Shown piece after piece: positions 1 through 6,927 of a stretch of 15,688 nt of DNA. The position numbers and the translations under genes were made by a program. Below the pieces are notes generated by a model that saw only the letters and a list, made by a program, of their open reading frames with translations, had not been told where the DNA came from and made no database searches. The stretch is taken from assembly GCA_038240875.1 (NCBI GenBank), contig JBBRGG010000056.1, positions 1-15,688 on the forward strand, read 5' to 3'. How positions within the stretch are numbered: the first letter of the stretch is position 1; each line of letters begins with the position of its first letter. This stretch comes from JBBRGG01 sp038240875 (GTDB lineage: Bacteria > Planctomycetota > Phycisphaerae > Phycisphaerales > UBA1924).

Positions 1-900
1 GGGCTCACCGCCATGAAGCTTGACGATGTCCATGGTGGCCATGGCTAAGCCGGCACCGTTTACGAGGCAACCGATGTTGCCATCGAGTGCAACGTACGAG
101 AGGCCGAACTTTTTGGCGCGTTCTTCGAAGGGGTTTTCTTCGGTCGGGTCGGCGAGAGCGGCGATTGCTTTCTGGCGGACGAGGCCACTTTCATCGAAGG
201 AGAACTTGGCGTCGATGGCGAGGACTTGGCCGTCGGGGAAGTCGGTTGTTGAGGGCGTGATGATGAGGGGATTGATCTCTGCAAGGGTGCAATCTTTATC
301 GACGTAGAGCTTGGCGAGGTTCATCATGATGCCGACGGCTTGGGCGATTTGCTTGCCTTTGAAGCCTAGAGCGAAGGCGACTTCGCGTGCTTCAAATGCT
401 TGCAAGCCGACGAGTGGGTGGATGAAGATTTTGAGGATGGCTTGCGGGTTTTTCTCGGCGACGATTTCGATATCGACGCCACCTTCGCGGCTGGCGATGA
501 GAACGTTGCGGCGCGAGCGGCGATCGGTGGTGACGGCGAGATAGAACTCTTCGGTGCCGCCGGTGGAGCGGGGGGCGATGTCGGCGGCGGCGGCGACGAG
601 GAGCTTATGGACTTCGAGGCCTTCGGGTGGCGTTTGCGGGCTCTTCATGCGATTGGAGAACATGAAGCGAGCGGCGGTTTCGGCGTCAGCGGCGTTTTTG
701 ACGAGCTTGACGAAACCGGCTTTGCCGCGGCCACCGGCGTGAACCTGGGCCTTGACGACGGCGAGAGGAGTCGCCATGGATTTCGTGGCGTTTTTGAAGG
801 CGGCGGAGGCTTCTTCGATGGTGCCGATGGCGATACCTTCGGGGACGGGAATCGAGTAGGAGCGGAGGAGGTCGCGGGCCTGATATTCGTGGATCTTCAA
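1..900 (-). CDS. sucC: Succinyl-CoA synthetase beta subunit (ADP-forming), partial
   Basis: Beta subunit of succinate-CoA ligase, which makes ATP (or GTP) and succinate from succinyl-CoA in the TCA cycle; it carries the ATP-grasp nucleotide site and pairs with SucD. The minus strand reads 300 uninterrupted codons to the left edge, so the last quarter or so is outside the window. The N-terminus KIHEYQARDLL matches the family start, followed by VVKAQVHAGGRGKAG (about residues 48-62, nucleotide-binding lysine and glycine loop), CTLAEINPL and, at the edge, GAGLAMATMDIVKLHGGEP. I chose a TTG start at 898-900 because GGAG lies 7 nt upstream and family homology begins there. An in-frame ATG at 955-957 would add 19 residues unlike the family and has no Shine-Dalgarno. 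sucD is expected beyond the left edge, which cannot be checked here. Codons are strongly C-ending. Confidence 0.96.
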   Translation of the reverse strand, partial: MKIHEYQARDLLRSYSIPVPEGIAIGTIEEASAAFKNATKSMATPLAVVKAQVHAGGRGKAGFVKLVKNAADAETAARFMFSNRMKSPQTPPEGLEVHKLLVAAAADIAPRSTGGTEEFYLAVTTDRRSRRNVLIASREGGVDIEIVAEKNPQAILKIFIHPLVGLQAFEAREVAFALGFKGKQIAQAVGIMMNLAKLYVDKDCTLAEINPLIITPSTTDFPDGQVLAIDAKFSFDESGLVRQKAIAALADPTEENPFEERAKKFGLSYVALDGNIGCLVNGAGLAMATMDIVKLHGGEP

Positions 901-907
901 GGCGGGG

Positions 908-911
908 CTCC
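908..911 (-). promoter_or_regulatory. Shine-Dalgarno that fixes the sucC TTG start
   Basis: Read on the minus strand, GGAG is followed by 7 nt and then TTG-AAG-ATC. The competing in-frame ATG at 955-957 is preceded by a pyrimidine-rich stretch with no ribosome binding site. This favours the rare TTG start. Confidence 0.65.
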
Positions 912-1137
912 AATCCAGAGGGTCAAAGCAAGCTTGGGGATAGAACGAGAGGCACATGAAACAGAAGCAGTATTTGATCAAGGCGAAGTGGAAGCGGCAT
1001 GGTACCGCACTTAATAGGAGTACGCGTGTGGAGGTGGGCATGGATTTGTGGAGGTTGGCGGGTTGTGAATCTGGAGTGGGTTTGTGAAGAGTCGAGCCAA
1101 GAGTCCCTATCTTCGGTTGTAATGGAAGTTGAACTGC

Positions 1138-1142
1138 GGGAG
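1138..1142 (+). promoter_or_regulatory. Shine-Dalgarno that fixes the rluA GTG start
   Basis: GGGAG is followed by 6 nt and then GTG at 1149. The upstream in-frame ATG at 1122 has no purine-rich site in front of it. The 248-nt gap between the sucC and rluA starts (901-1148) must hold both divergent promoters, but I could not pick a convincing -35/-10 pair for either. Confidence 0.6.
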
Positions 1143-1148
1143 AACAGG

Positions 1149-1796
1149 GTGGACAAGGCGCAAGACGACATCCGCATCGTGTATGCGGATGAGGCGATTG
1201 CGGTGGTTGAAAAGCCGACGCGGTTGTTGTCGGTGCCTGGGCGTGGCGAGCACAAAAAAGATTGCGTGATTGCGCGGGTGCGAGAGCGACTGGCCTACGC
1301 CACCGGGCCGATGGTGGTGCATCGATTGGACTATGAGACGACAGGGTTGATCGTGGTCGCGCTCACGCCTGCGTCGCAGGTGAATCTATCGATGCAGTTT
1401 GAGGACCGATTGGTTGATAAGGCGTATGCGGCGCTGTTGGGCGGGATCGTACCAAATGATGAAGGCTTGATACGGATGAACATCCGCGTGGACTGGGACA
1501 ATCGGCCCAAGCAGATCGTGTGTAATGAACACGGGCGCGATTCGGTGACGCGGTATCGGGTGATGTCGCGGGAGATTGATCGGACACGGATTTTGTTTTT
1601 GCCGGTGACGGGCAGGTCGCACCAGTTACGAGTGCACGCGGCGTTTGTGCAGGGGTTAGGGATGCCGATCCTTGGCGATCCGTTGTATGGCGATGCTACG
1701 AGCGCGTCAACGTTGTGCCTTCATGCGAGCATGATTTCGTTCACGCATCCTGTAACGCGAGAGCGAATGGTGTTTACGTCGGTGCCTAACTTCTAG
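1149..1796 (+). CDS. rluA: RNA pseudouridine synthase, RluA type
   Basis: Converts specific uridines to pseudouridine in RNA. The E. coli RluA enzyme acts on 23S rRNA U746 and on tRNA U32. With the GTG start at 1149 the protein has 215 residues, close to the short, S4-less RluA. Visible landmarks are the KPTRLLSVPGR loop (22-32), the catalytic motif HRLDYETTG (58-66, Asp61 the nucleophile), DWDNRPKQIVC, the VTGRSHQLRVH strand, LGDPLYG and a terminal LCLHASMISFTHP. LLSVPGR, WDNRPKQ and TGRSHQLRVH are especially close to E. coli RluA, as opposed to RluC or RluD, so I assign RluA rather than a generic family member. The exact target base cannot be read from sequence. An upstream ATG at 1122 would add 9 residues but lacks a ribosome site. 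Confidence 0.9.
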   Translation: MDKAQDDIRIVYADEAIAVVEKPTRLLSVPGRGEHKKDCVIARVRERLAYATGPMVVHRLDYETTGLIVVALTPASQVNLSMQFEDRLVDKAYAALLGGIVPNDEGLIRMNIRVDWDNRPKQIVCNEHGRDSVTRYRVMSREIDRTRILFLPVTGRSHQLRVHAAFVQGLGMPILGDPLYGDATSASTLCLHASMISFTHPVTRERMVFTSVPNF

Positions 1797-1840
1797 CAGG
1801 CAGGGGGTGTCGGCGAGACGCATATTAGAGTGAACGGAGA

Positions 1841-2191
1841 TCAATATCCCGAACCACGGAGGATTGCAAAGCGTTCGCGGTGGCGGCGCATGCTCACGGA
1901 TTGTTCGGGGTCGTTGATCAATGATTCAGCTTTGCGATAGAGGGCGGCGGCGGCAGATTTTTGGTTGTTGCCATAGTGTGCCTCGGCGAGCATGAGCATG
2001 ATGCGCATGTTTGACGGGTCTTGGCTGTTTGCATATTGGAGTTGGATGACGGCATCGCTGAAGTTGCGGGCGGTAAGTGCGGACTCGGCGCGATCGAGCG
2101 GGGTGAGTGATTCCTGCCATTTTTCATAGCCTAAGTAACAGCCGTAGCCGATGCCCGCAAGAACCGCGAGGGTAAAAAGATGCTTGAACAT
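1841..2191 (-). CDS. Small membrane-anchored TPR-like protein
   Basis: 116 residues. The N-terminus (LFTLAVLAGIGYGCYLGY, about 5-22) is one hydrophobic segment with a lysine before it, so it is either an uncleaved anchor or a signal peptide. Residues about 33-95 form two helical hairpins with TPR-like spacing: LDRAESALTARNFSDAVIQLQYANSQDP, then LMLAEAHYGNNQKSAAAALYRKAESL. The tail is basic and ends in GSGY. The start ATG (2189-2191) has GGGAG 7 nt upstream (2199-2203). A longer reading of this frame has no ribosome site and lacks protein-like composition. TPR units usually mediate protein-protein contacts; no partner is visible. It converges on rluA, with about 44 nt between their 3' ends. 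Function unknown. Confidence 0.72.
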   Translation of the reverse strand: MFKHLFTLAVLAGIGYGCYLGYEKWQESLTPLDRAESALTARNFSDAVIQLQYANSQDPSNMRIMLMLAEAHYGNNQKSAAAALYRKAESLINDPEQSVSMRRHRERFAILRGSGY

Positions 2192-2511
2192 GTTGCAGCT
2201 CCCTTCCTGCTTCGGGTCAACGAGAGATGACGCGAAGCGTGCCTGGAGTCCACGCTTGAGGCCCGGACAGACAATCATCGGATTGAAATGAGCGGCGGGT
2301 TGCGCATTCGTACTCGCTTGCCTATCTTGAACATGGTTCATGCCGACTGGGCAAACTCTGCGCGTCAATGCGGGGTTATACAGCTGATTGCAAAGTCTGG
2401 AAATACAATGTGCAGTCCGATAGTCTTTGGACACGTGAACCGAAGCGACACGGGAATGAAACAGCAGGCGGTGTGGCAGCCAGATGGCAATCAATATGCA
2501 TGGAGGCAGCA
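2192..2511. other. Divergent intergenic region between the TPR-like gene and the small helical gene
   Basis: 320 nt without a credible gene. It should hold two divergent promoters. It contains a small perfect inverted repeat, TGAAC-ATG-GTTCA (2328-2340), which could be an operator but is too short to be sure. The plus-strand open frame through here lacks a ribosome site and protein-like composition until GGAGG at 2502-2506. Confidence 0.45.
2502..2506 (+). promoter_or_regulatory. Strong Shine-Dalgarno for the small helical gene
   Basis: GGAGG lies 5 nt before ATG 2512. It overlaps an upstream in-frame ATG at 2500, which rules that ATG out as the start. Confidence 0.7.
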
Positions 2512-2781
2512 ATGGCAGGTGGACAGGAATACAACGCGTATCAGAAGAAGGTCATCAACCGATTTTATGAGCACGCAGACACGCGAACGATCGCGGGTTT
2601 GCAGGAACTGGTTTCGGACCTTGCGCTCGCGGAAGTTGGATCGAAGGACTCGGTGAAAAAATGGATCAGGGCGCGCGACCTTCTGATAAAGGCTGGCGTT
2701 TCGGCTAGTGATGTGGCGCGGGTGTGCGACGCGAGCAATATCAAGGAGTTTGCAGGGCTTGTAGGGAAGCTTTCAAAATAA
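2512..2781 (+). CDS. Small helical protein of unknown function
   Basis: 89 residues starting MAGGQEYNAYQKKVINRFYEH. The start is well fixed: GGAGG at 2502-2506 sits 5 nt before ATG 2512. Composition and periodicity suggest a soluble all-helical protein: an aromatic, basic first helix (YQKKVINRFYEH), LQELVSDLALAE, a basic VKKWIRARDLLIKAG, then VSASDVARVCDASNIKEFAGLVGKL. There is no signal peptide, membrane segment, cysteine pair or catalytic motif. The basic helices could bind nucleic acid or a partner protein, but that is a guess. I do not recognise a named family. It stands alone, divergent from the TPR-like gene and convergent with the MFS gene (69 nt between ends). Confidence 0.75.
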   Translation: MAGGQEYNAYQKKVINRFYEHADTRTIAGLQELVSDLALAEVGSKDSVKKWIRARDLLIKAGVSASDVARVCDASNIKEFAGLVGKLSK

Positions 2782-2850
2782 GAAGGTTTGCGCTGTGCTG
2801 GTAACTAGGTTGTCGACTTCGTGAATCTGCGAGTGCGGCTAGGTCTTGCA

Positions 2851-4161
2851 TCAAGTAGTTCGTGAGACTTGATCAATCATCGGGCCCATGGCGGCACGCA
2901 GGCGGACGAAACCTAATGCGCCGAGCATGGACATGAAGCTGGCGATCAGCAGGACGATGAGCGAAGCGTCGAGGCCAGCTTTTTTGGCAGCTTCGTAGAG
3001 GAAGACGGCGACGAAGGGCGCGATCAAGCCGCGAACGCCGTTAAGCGTGACATGGGTGGCCATGTATTGGGAAGTTTGGCTGGGCGGAGCGAAATCGACG
3101 TGGCCTAGGTTCCAGGCGAGAGTGCCGCCGGCGAAGCCGATGCCTTGCAAGACGGCGCCGACAAAGAGAAGCCAGGGAATATTGAAGCCTACTGCGATGG
3201 TGAGGACAATGCTCGCGGCGACGAAGGTCCAGGAATGTAACGCGCGAAAGCGGACCACGTGCGCGCGATCAAGAAGGCGGGTCCAGATCGGAAGCGCGAG
3301 GGGCATGGTGAGCGCGGGGATTGCGCTACTAATCAGGATGCTCTTGAGATAGCCAGCGTTGAATTGCTCGGCGAGCGTGATAACCATGATCGGCGTGAGC
3401 ATGAGGTTGCCCACGCCCAAAAGAAACATGCAGCGCATGAAGCGCGCGTACCACGGATCGTTGCGAAGCACACGCACGACGACCGCGAGCGAGCCCCAAG
3501 GTGTCATCGCACGCGAGCCAGAACACTCAAGCGCGAGTAAGCGTGATTCGCGGCGAACACGCAAGCGCGATGTAGCCCAGACCGCGATTAAACCAATGAA
3601 ACCTGCGGCGGGAACGATAAGGTGGTAGGTATCGGGGTTGCGGTCCAGCATCGCTCCAAGCGCGATTCCCAAGGTGGCGGCGACCAGCATCTGGCCGGTA
3701 GAGAGGCGAGCGACGACGCGAGCGCGAAATGCGCGAGAATAGTTGGCGCGCCAGACGGTTGGGCGGATGGTAATGATTCCCGACCAGCAGATGCGCGCGG
3801 TAAGGGCGAGAAAAACAATGAGCCAAAGGCCGAAGATTGAGTGTGGGACAATGGCGAGAAGCGCGATCAAGGAGATGGTGGCGACCTGGAGAGCGTTGAT
3901 GAAGGGAATTTTACGTTTGCCCTGGCCTTTCCAGCTCCAGATGAAGGAGAGGATGTTGGCGAGTTCGGGGGTTGCGCCGAGGAAGGCGACGAAGAAGTTG
4001 AGTTGGCCTTCGGAGACTACGCCATGGAAGGTTTTTTTGGTGAAGACGGAGATAATGCCGCCTTCGATCATGGCGAGGGCGACGGCGAAGGTGAGTGTGG
4101 AGAGGAGCTCGAGGCGGAAGAATGGGCGCGCCATGAAGGGGAGGGCGCTAGATCGAATCAC
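2851..4161 (-). CDS. Major facilitator superfamily permease
   Basis: 436 residues from a GTG at 4159-4161, with roughly ten to twelve hydrophobic stretches by eye, the size and layout of an MFS carrier. Visible parts: TM1 FAVALAMIEGGIISVF; a second segment with FVAFLGATPELANILSFIW; a central basic loop around RLRVRRESRLLALE separating the halves; and near the C-terminus WNLGHVDFAPPSQTSQYMA followed by RGLIAPFVAVFLYEAA. No substrate can be named. The start is uncertain: neither the GTG nor the ATG at 4132-4134 (10 residues from the family-like FFRLELLSTL) has a visible ribosome site. The frame stays open upstream to a stop at about 4312 with Pro/Ala-rich coding-like sequence, but has no ATG, GTG or TTG there. 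Codons are strongly C-ending, as in sucC. Confidence 0.85.
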   Translation of the reverse strand: MIRSSALPFMARPFFRLELLSTLTFAVALAMIEGGIISVFTKKTFHGVVSEGQLNFFVAFLGATPELANILSFIWSWKGQGKRKIPFINALQVATISLIALLAIVPHSIFGLWLIVFLALTARICWSGIITIRPTVWRANYSRAFRARVVARLSTGQMLVAATLGIALGAMLDRNPDTYHLIVPAAGFIGLIAVWATSRLRVRRESRLLALECSGSRAMTPWGSLAVVVRVLRNDPWYARFMRCMFLLGVGNLMLTPIMVITLAEQFNAGYLKSILISSAIPALTMPLALPIWTRLLDRAHVVRFRALHSWTFVAASIVLTIAVGFNIPWLLFVGAVLQGIGFAGGTLAWNLGHVDFAPPSQTSQYMATHVTLNGVRGLIAPFVAVFLYEAAKKAGLDASLIVLLIASFMSMLGALGFVRLRAAMGPMIDQVSRTT

Positions 4162-4797
4162 CGTTGCGGGTGGAGCAGGGTGTGCTGGGGGCGCGAACTC
4201 TGGCGGCGCACTTGCGTGCGGACCGCTCGTCGTGCGCGGTTGTGAGGTTTCGGAATTGGGTTCGGGTGGCTGAAGCGTTGCGAGAACTCCTAGCCTTGAA
4301 CGCGTGGTAAATCAGGACGTTTGGGCACGCCACACGCGAACAGACCCTCAAGAACCAAGCCTAGGCATGGGACAAATTGGACATTCATGCGTGCTGGAAT
4401 AGGCGGCACACGTACCGCGTCCAATTATGAGTTATATCGCTTTACATCCTGAAACTATTTCTGACGTAAACCATTGCTGTGCCTATAGAAATGACTATAA
4501 CGAGGCGTGAAGCAGACGAGCCGAACTCATACCGAATGGGATGAATGAAGGATAACGATTGCATGGCGAAGGAGGCGGGAAGGTTTGCGAATCAACGTTT
4601 GTAATGGAATAAGAAAGAGCAACCTTCCGATGAATGATTGAACGTGTGGAATGCTTCTTGAGGATGAGGAAATCGGTCAATTTGTCATATCTTTGAAGCG
4701 GACTCGACGAACCATCGCGTGGAAATCTGTGTTCAAGTATGCACGTTGACGACGGAGACGAAACCAAACAGCCTTCGCTGGCGTATGGTCTAACGAA
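4162..4797. other. Intergenic region of 636 nt between two divergent genes
   Basis: I see no convincing gene here. The only longer open frame (minus, about 4495-4767) has no family resemblance and no ribosome site. The stretch is richer in A+T than its neighbours from about 4380 on. It contains an imperfect inverted repeat, GGAAGGTT (4578-4585) with AACCTTCC (4621-4628), enclosing about 35 nt. It should hold the promoters of the MFS gene and the methyltransferase gene. A small RNA is possible but not shown. Confidence 0.5.
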
Positions 4798-5661
4798 ATG
4801 CCCAACACTTCAATTGCCAATCTCGCGCGAACTTCTACCAGTGCTGAATATGTACTAGGCACTGATGCACTTGAAGCAGCTCGGCTTGGGCTGCAACATC
4901 GACTCTGGTCGGCACACACTCATCTACTCTGGGAGCGTGCGGGGATTCAGCCCGGCATGACGGTTTTGGATATCGGTTGTGGGCCTGGTCATGCAACGAT
5001 GGACCTGGCGGAAATCGTCGGCCCGCGTGGAAGCGTGATTGCCATCGATGAGTCGGCAACGTTCTTGAAGCAGTTGCACGACCTAACGCACGCGCGGCGG
5101 TTCACGCATGTCGAGCGGGTTCTGGGCGATGTGCACGATCTGGACGGCGCGTTTCCAAATGCGCAAGGCACCATCGACTTTGCATATGCACGCTGGGTAT
5201 TTTGCTTCCTTGCCAAGCCCGAGGACGTGGTGCGGGGGATAGCGCGCTTGCTCAAGCCGGGCGGGCGGGTTGCAATCCAGGACTACTTCAATTATGAGCG
5301 GGCATTCACGCTTGCGCCGCGGAAAGAAGCCTTTTCACGCGTGATATCGGCAATTGGTGCGTCGTGGCGTTCGCGTGGCGGGGATCCTGATGTCATGAGC
5401 CATTTGCCCTCGATGTTTCAAGCGGCTGGGTTCACCGTGGACCACATGGATGTCGTGCAGCGGATAGCAAGGCCTGGCTCAACGCTCTGGCACTGGCCCA
5501 CGACATTCTGGCAAACGTTTATTCCTCGGTTGGTAGAGACCGGGTTCTTGACCAAGGCAGATCACGAAGCATTTGATGCGACGTGGTTGGCGGCGTCGAA
5601 TGATCCGGGGACGTTTGTGCAATTGCCACCGGTGTATGAGTTGGTAGTTACGAAGAAGTGA
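4798..5661 (+). CDS. Class I SAM-dependent methyltransferase
   Basis: 287 residues. The Rossmann-fold SAM site is clear: VLDIGCGPG at residues 56-64 (motif I) and the acidic end of strand 2 at VIAIDES (Asp84). LGDVHDLDG, DFAYARWVFCFLAKPEDVV and LLKPGGRVAIQDYFNY then give motifs II and III. The upstream signature LGTDALEAARLGLQHRLW is shared with a group of UbiE-like small-molecule methyltransferases of unassigned substrate. It could methylate a quinone-like, lipid or other small molecule; the sequence does not tell which. The ATG at 4798 has no clear Shine-Dalgarno but fits the family N-terminus. It is monocistronic by appearance: a large gap in front and a terminator-like stem at 5735-5761 behind. 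Confidence 0.88.
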   Translation: MPNTSIANLARTSTSAEYVLGTDALEAARLGLQHRLWSAHTHLLWERAGIQPGMTVLDIGCGPGHATMDLAEIVGPRGSVIAIDESATFLKQLHDLTHARRFTHVERVLGDVHDLDGAFPNAQGTIDFAYARWVFCFLAKPEDVVRGIARLLKPGGRVAIQDYFNYERAFTLAPRKEAFSRVISAIGASWRSRGGDPDVMSHLPSMFQAAGFTVDHMDVVQRIARPGSTLWHWPTTFWQTFIPRLVETGFLTKADHEAFDATWLAASNDPGTFVQLPPVYELVVTKK

Positions 5662-5734
5662 TGTCAAGAAGTAACTGGTTCGAAGTAAGTGTCTGAAGCT
5701 TTATCTGGTTTTTAACACACTTGAGAATGAACAC

Positions 5735-5761
5735 AAGCCCTGGCTGACGCGGGGGCTTTTT
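5735..5761 (+). terminator. Rho-independent-like terminator after the methyltransferase gene
   Basis: AAGCCC (5735-5740) pairs with GGGCTT (5753-5758) around a 12-nt loop and is followed by a short T run. It lies 74 nt after the methyltransferase stop. The stem is short (6 bp) but G+C-rich. Its T run overlaps the left arm of the next hairpin (5759-5786). Confidence 0.55.
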
Positions 5762-5786
5762 CTCATGTGTGTAGACACATGAGAAA
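5759..5786. repeat. Perfect 12-bp inverted repeat (hairpin or operator)
   Basis: The left arm TTTCTCATGTGT (5759-5770) and right arm ACACATGAGAAA (5775-5786) are perfect complements around the 4-nt loop GTAG. GC/GC pairing continues outside with a 2-nt bulge. It is either a second, bidirectional terminator stem (A-rich one side, T-rich the other) or a dyad operator for the SOUL gene downstream. The sequence alone does not decide. Confidence 0.7.
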
Positions 5787-5832
5787 GCACTGCATCCGGG
5801 AGTAGGACGCGGGCGAAACCGAAGTGCACACT

Positions 5833-5871
5833 AGACCAAAGCCTCGTGGCTTTGTCTGGCAATGCACGAGG
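5833..5871 (+). promoter_or_regulatory. Two alternative leader hairpins, one covering the Shine-Dalgarno of the SOUL gene
   Basis: Hairpin A: AGAC plus AAAGCC (5833-5836, 5838-5843, one bulged C) pairs with GGCTTTGTCT (5848-5857) around the loop TCGT, 10 bp in all. Hairpin B: CCTCGTG (5842-5848) pairs with CACGAGG (5865-5871). The two share bases 5842-5848, so only one can form at a time. B contains the GAGG (5868-5871) that lies 9 nt before ATG 5881, so B would hide the ribosome site and A would free it. This is the layout of a translational switch; no known riboswitch class was recognised and no ligand can be proposed. Confidence 0.4.
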
Positions 5872-5880
5872 TTTAGTCCC

Positions 5881-6798
5881 ATGTACACGCCCATTCGCAG
5901 GCAGCAGTCCGAAATTCAAGAGAGCAAGACTGATCGGTCACTCATGGCTGCGCTCGCGGTCGTTGGGCTATGTGCGGGGTGGGCGGTGTTTGGTCCGGGG
6001 TGTGCACAGAAGCCAGGCACGCAGGCAGCGGCGACTACGAATGCGAAGAATGAACCAGTGTTCGCGAGTGAACCTGTCAAGGAAGTAGCCGTGCCAAAGT
6101 TTGCGTTGGCTGAGGGTGCGTCACAACGAGTTGGAGGAGATTTGGGCTTGTCGGCGACGCTTGAGGGCGGCACGTGGAAATCGGGGACGGCTGTGATTTC
6201 AACGCCTTTGCCCGAGGGGTATCCGGCTCCGACGCCGCCGGGCGCTGTGGACTTGAAGATGTACCCTGTTGTCCGGCGTGCGGAAGTGCGTGGGAAGGAA
6301 GAGATTTCAGGACGCGAGGGAGCGGCTGGATTCTGGCCTTTATTCAATCACATCCAGCGACGTCAGATTGCGATGACGAGCCCGGTGGAGATGGAATATA
6401 GCATGCTGGATAAGCAAGCTGGCGGGGTGAAAAATGGTGTTGGGGGTGGGGCTGGTGATGAGGTTGGGGCAGGTGGGCAGTCTGCGGAGTCGCCTTCGCC
6501 TTGGACGATGTCGTTCTTGTATCGGAAGGTAGAACAGGGACCAGTGGGGCGGGATGAGAACGATGGGCGGGTGATCGTGTTTGATACGCCAGCGATGCTG
6601 GTGGCGTCGCGCGGTTTTCAGGGGAATTACAGCGATGAACGGTTAATGGCTGAAATGGACGAGCTGGTGGCGTTTATGGCCAAGGATGGCCGCTTTGTAC
6701 CGATGGGCCGGCCTCGGGTGCTGATGTATAACGGCGGGCCTGGAGATAATCCAAAGCGGTACTGGGGCGAGGTTCAGGTGCCGGTAAAGGCTAAGTGA
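5881..6798 (+). CDS. SOUL-family heme-binding protein, exported and probably lipidated
   Basis: 305 residues. The N-terminus is export-like: basic RR, then LMAALAVVGLCAGWAVFGPGC, with Cys41 as a possible lipid attachment site, though the residues before it are not a textbook lipobox. A linker follows. The SOUL domain spans about 120-302: VDLKMYPVVRRAEVRG, then the hallmark IAMTSPVEMEY (163-173), MSFLYRK, VIVFDTPAMLVASRGFQG and the closing PRVLMYNGGPGDNPKRYWGEV. SOUL proteins bind heme or other tetrapyrroles. A Gly/Ser-rich insert (about 178-204) interrupts the domain between two conserved strands. I chose ATG 5881 because GAGG lies 9 nt upstream. A later ATG at 5944 has no ribosome site but would still leave a signal peptide. 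Its exact role is unknown. Confidence 0.85.
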   Translation: MYTPIRRQQSEIQESKTDRSLMAALAVVGLCAGWAVFGPGCAQKPGTQAAATTNAKNEPVFASEPVKEVAVPKFALAEGASQRVGGDLGLSATLEGGTWKSGTAVISTPLPEGYPAPTPPGAVDLKMYPVVRRAEVRGKEEISGREGAAGFWPLFNHIQRRQIAMTSPVEMEYSMLDKQAGGVKNGVGGGAGDEVGAGGQSAESPSPWTMSFLYRKVEQGPVGRDENDGRVIVFDTPAMLVASRGFQGNYSDERLMAEMDELVAFMAKDGRFVPMGRPRVLMYNGGPGDNPKRYWGEVQVPVKAK

Positions 6799-6927
6799 GT
6801 GTGGGAATGAGGCAAAGACGTGCGTTGAAGAACAACGTGCCTTGAACTTGACACGATGTATGCGGCGGTTGAATGGATTACCTGCATTTTGGTGTGTTGA
6901 CCTTCAATCGCACCTACAGTTTAACGC

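Noticed and set aside
400..1014. A 204-residue plus-strand open frame opposite sucC
   Set aside because: Glycine/aspartate-rich antisense shadow of the clearly recognisable sucC on the minus strand; no family resemblance.
2328..2340. TGAAC-ATG-GTTCA as a LexA-type SOS box
   Set aside because: The spacing between half-sites is 3 nt, whereas GAAC-N4-GTTC is expected; neither adjacent gene is a DNA-damage gene.
6897..6925. TTGACC and TTTAAC spaced 17 nt just before lepA as a sigma-70-like promoter
   Set aside because: Transcription would start at or after ATG 6928, and the family N-terminus right after that ATG is needed, so it cannot serve lepA.
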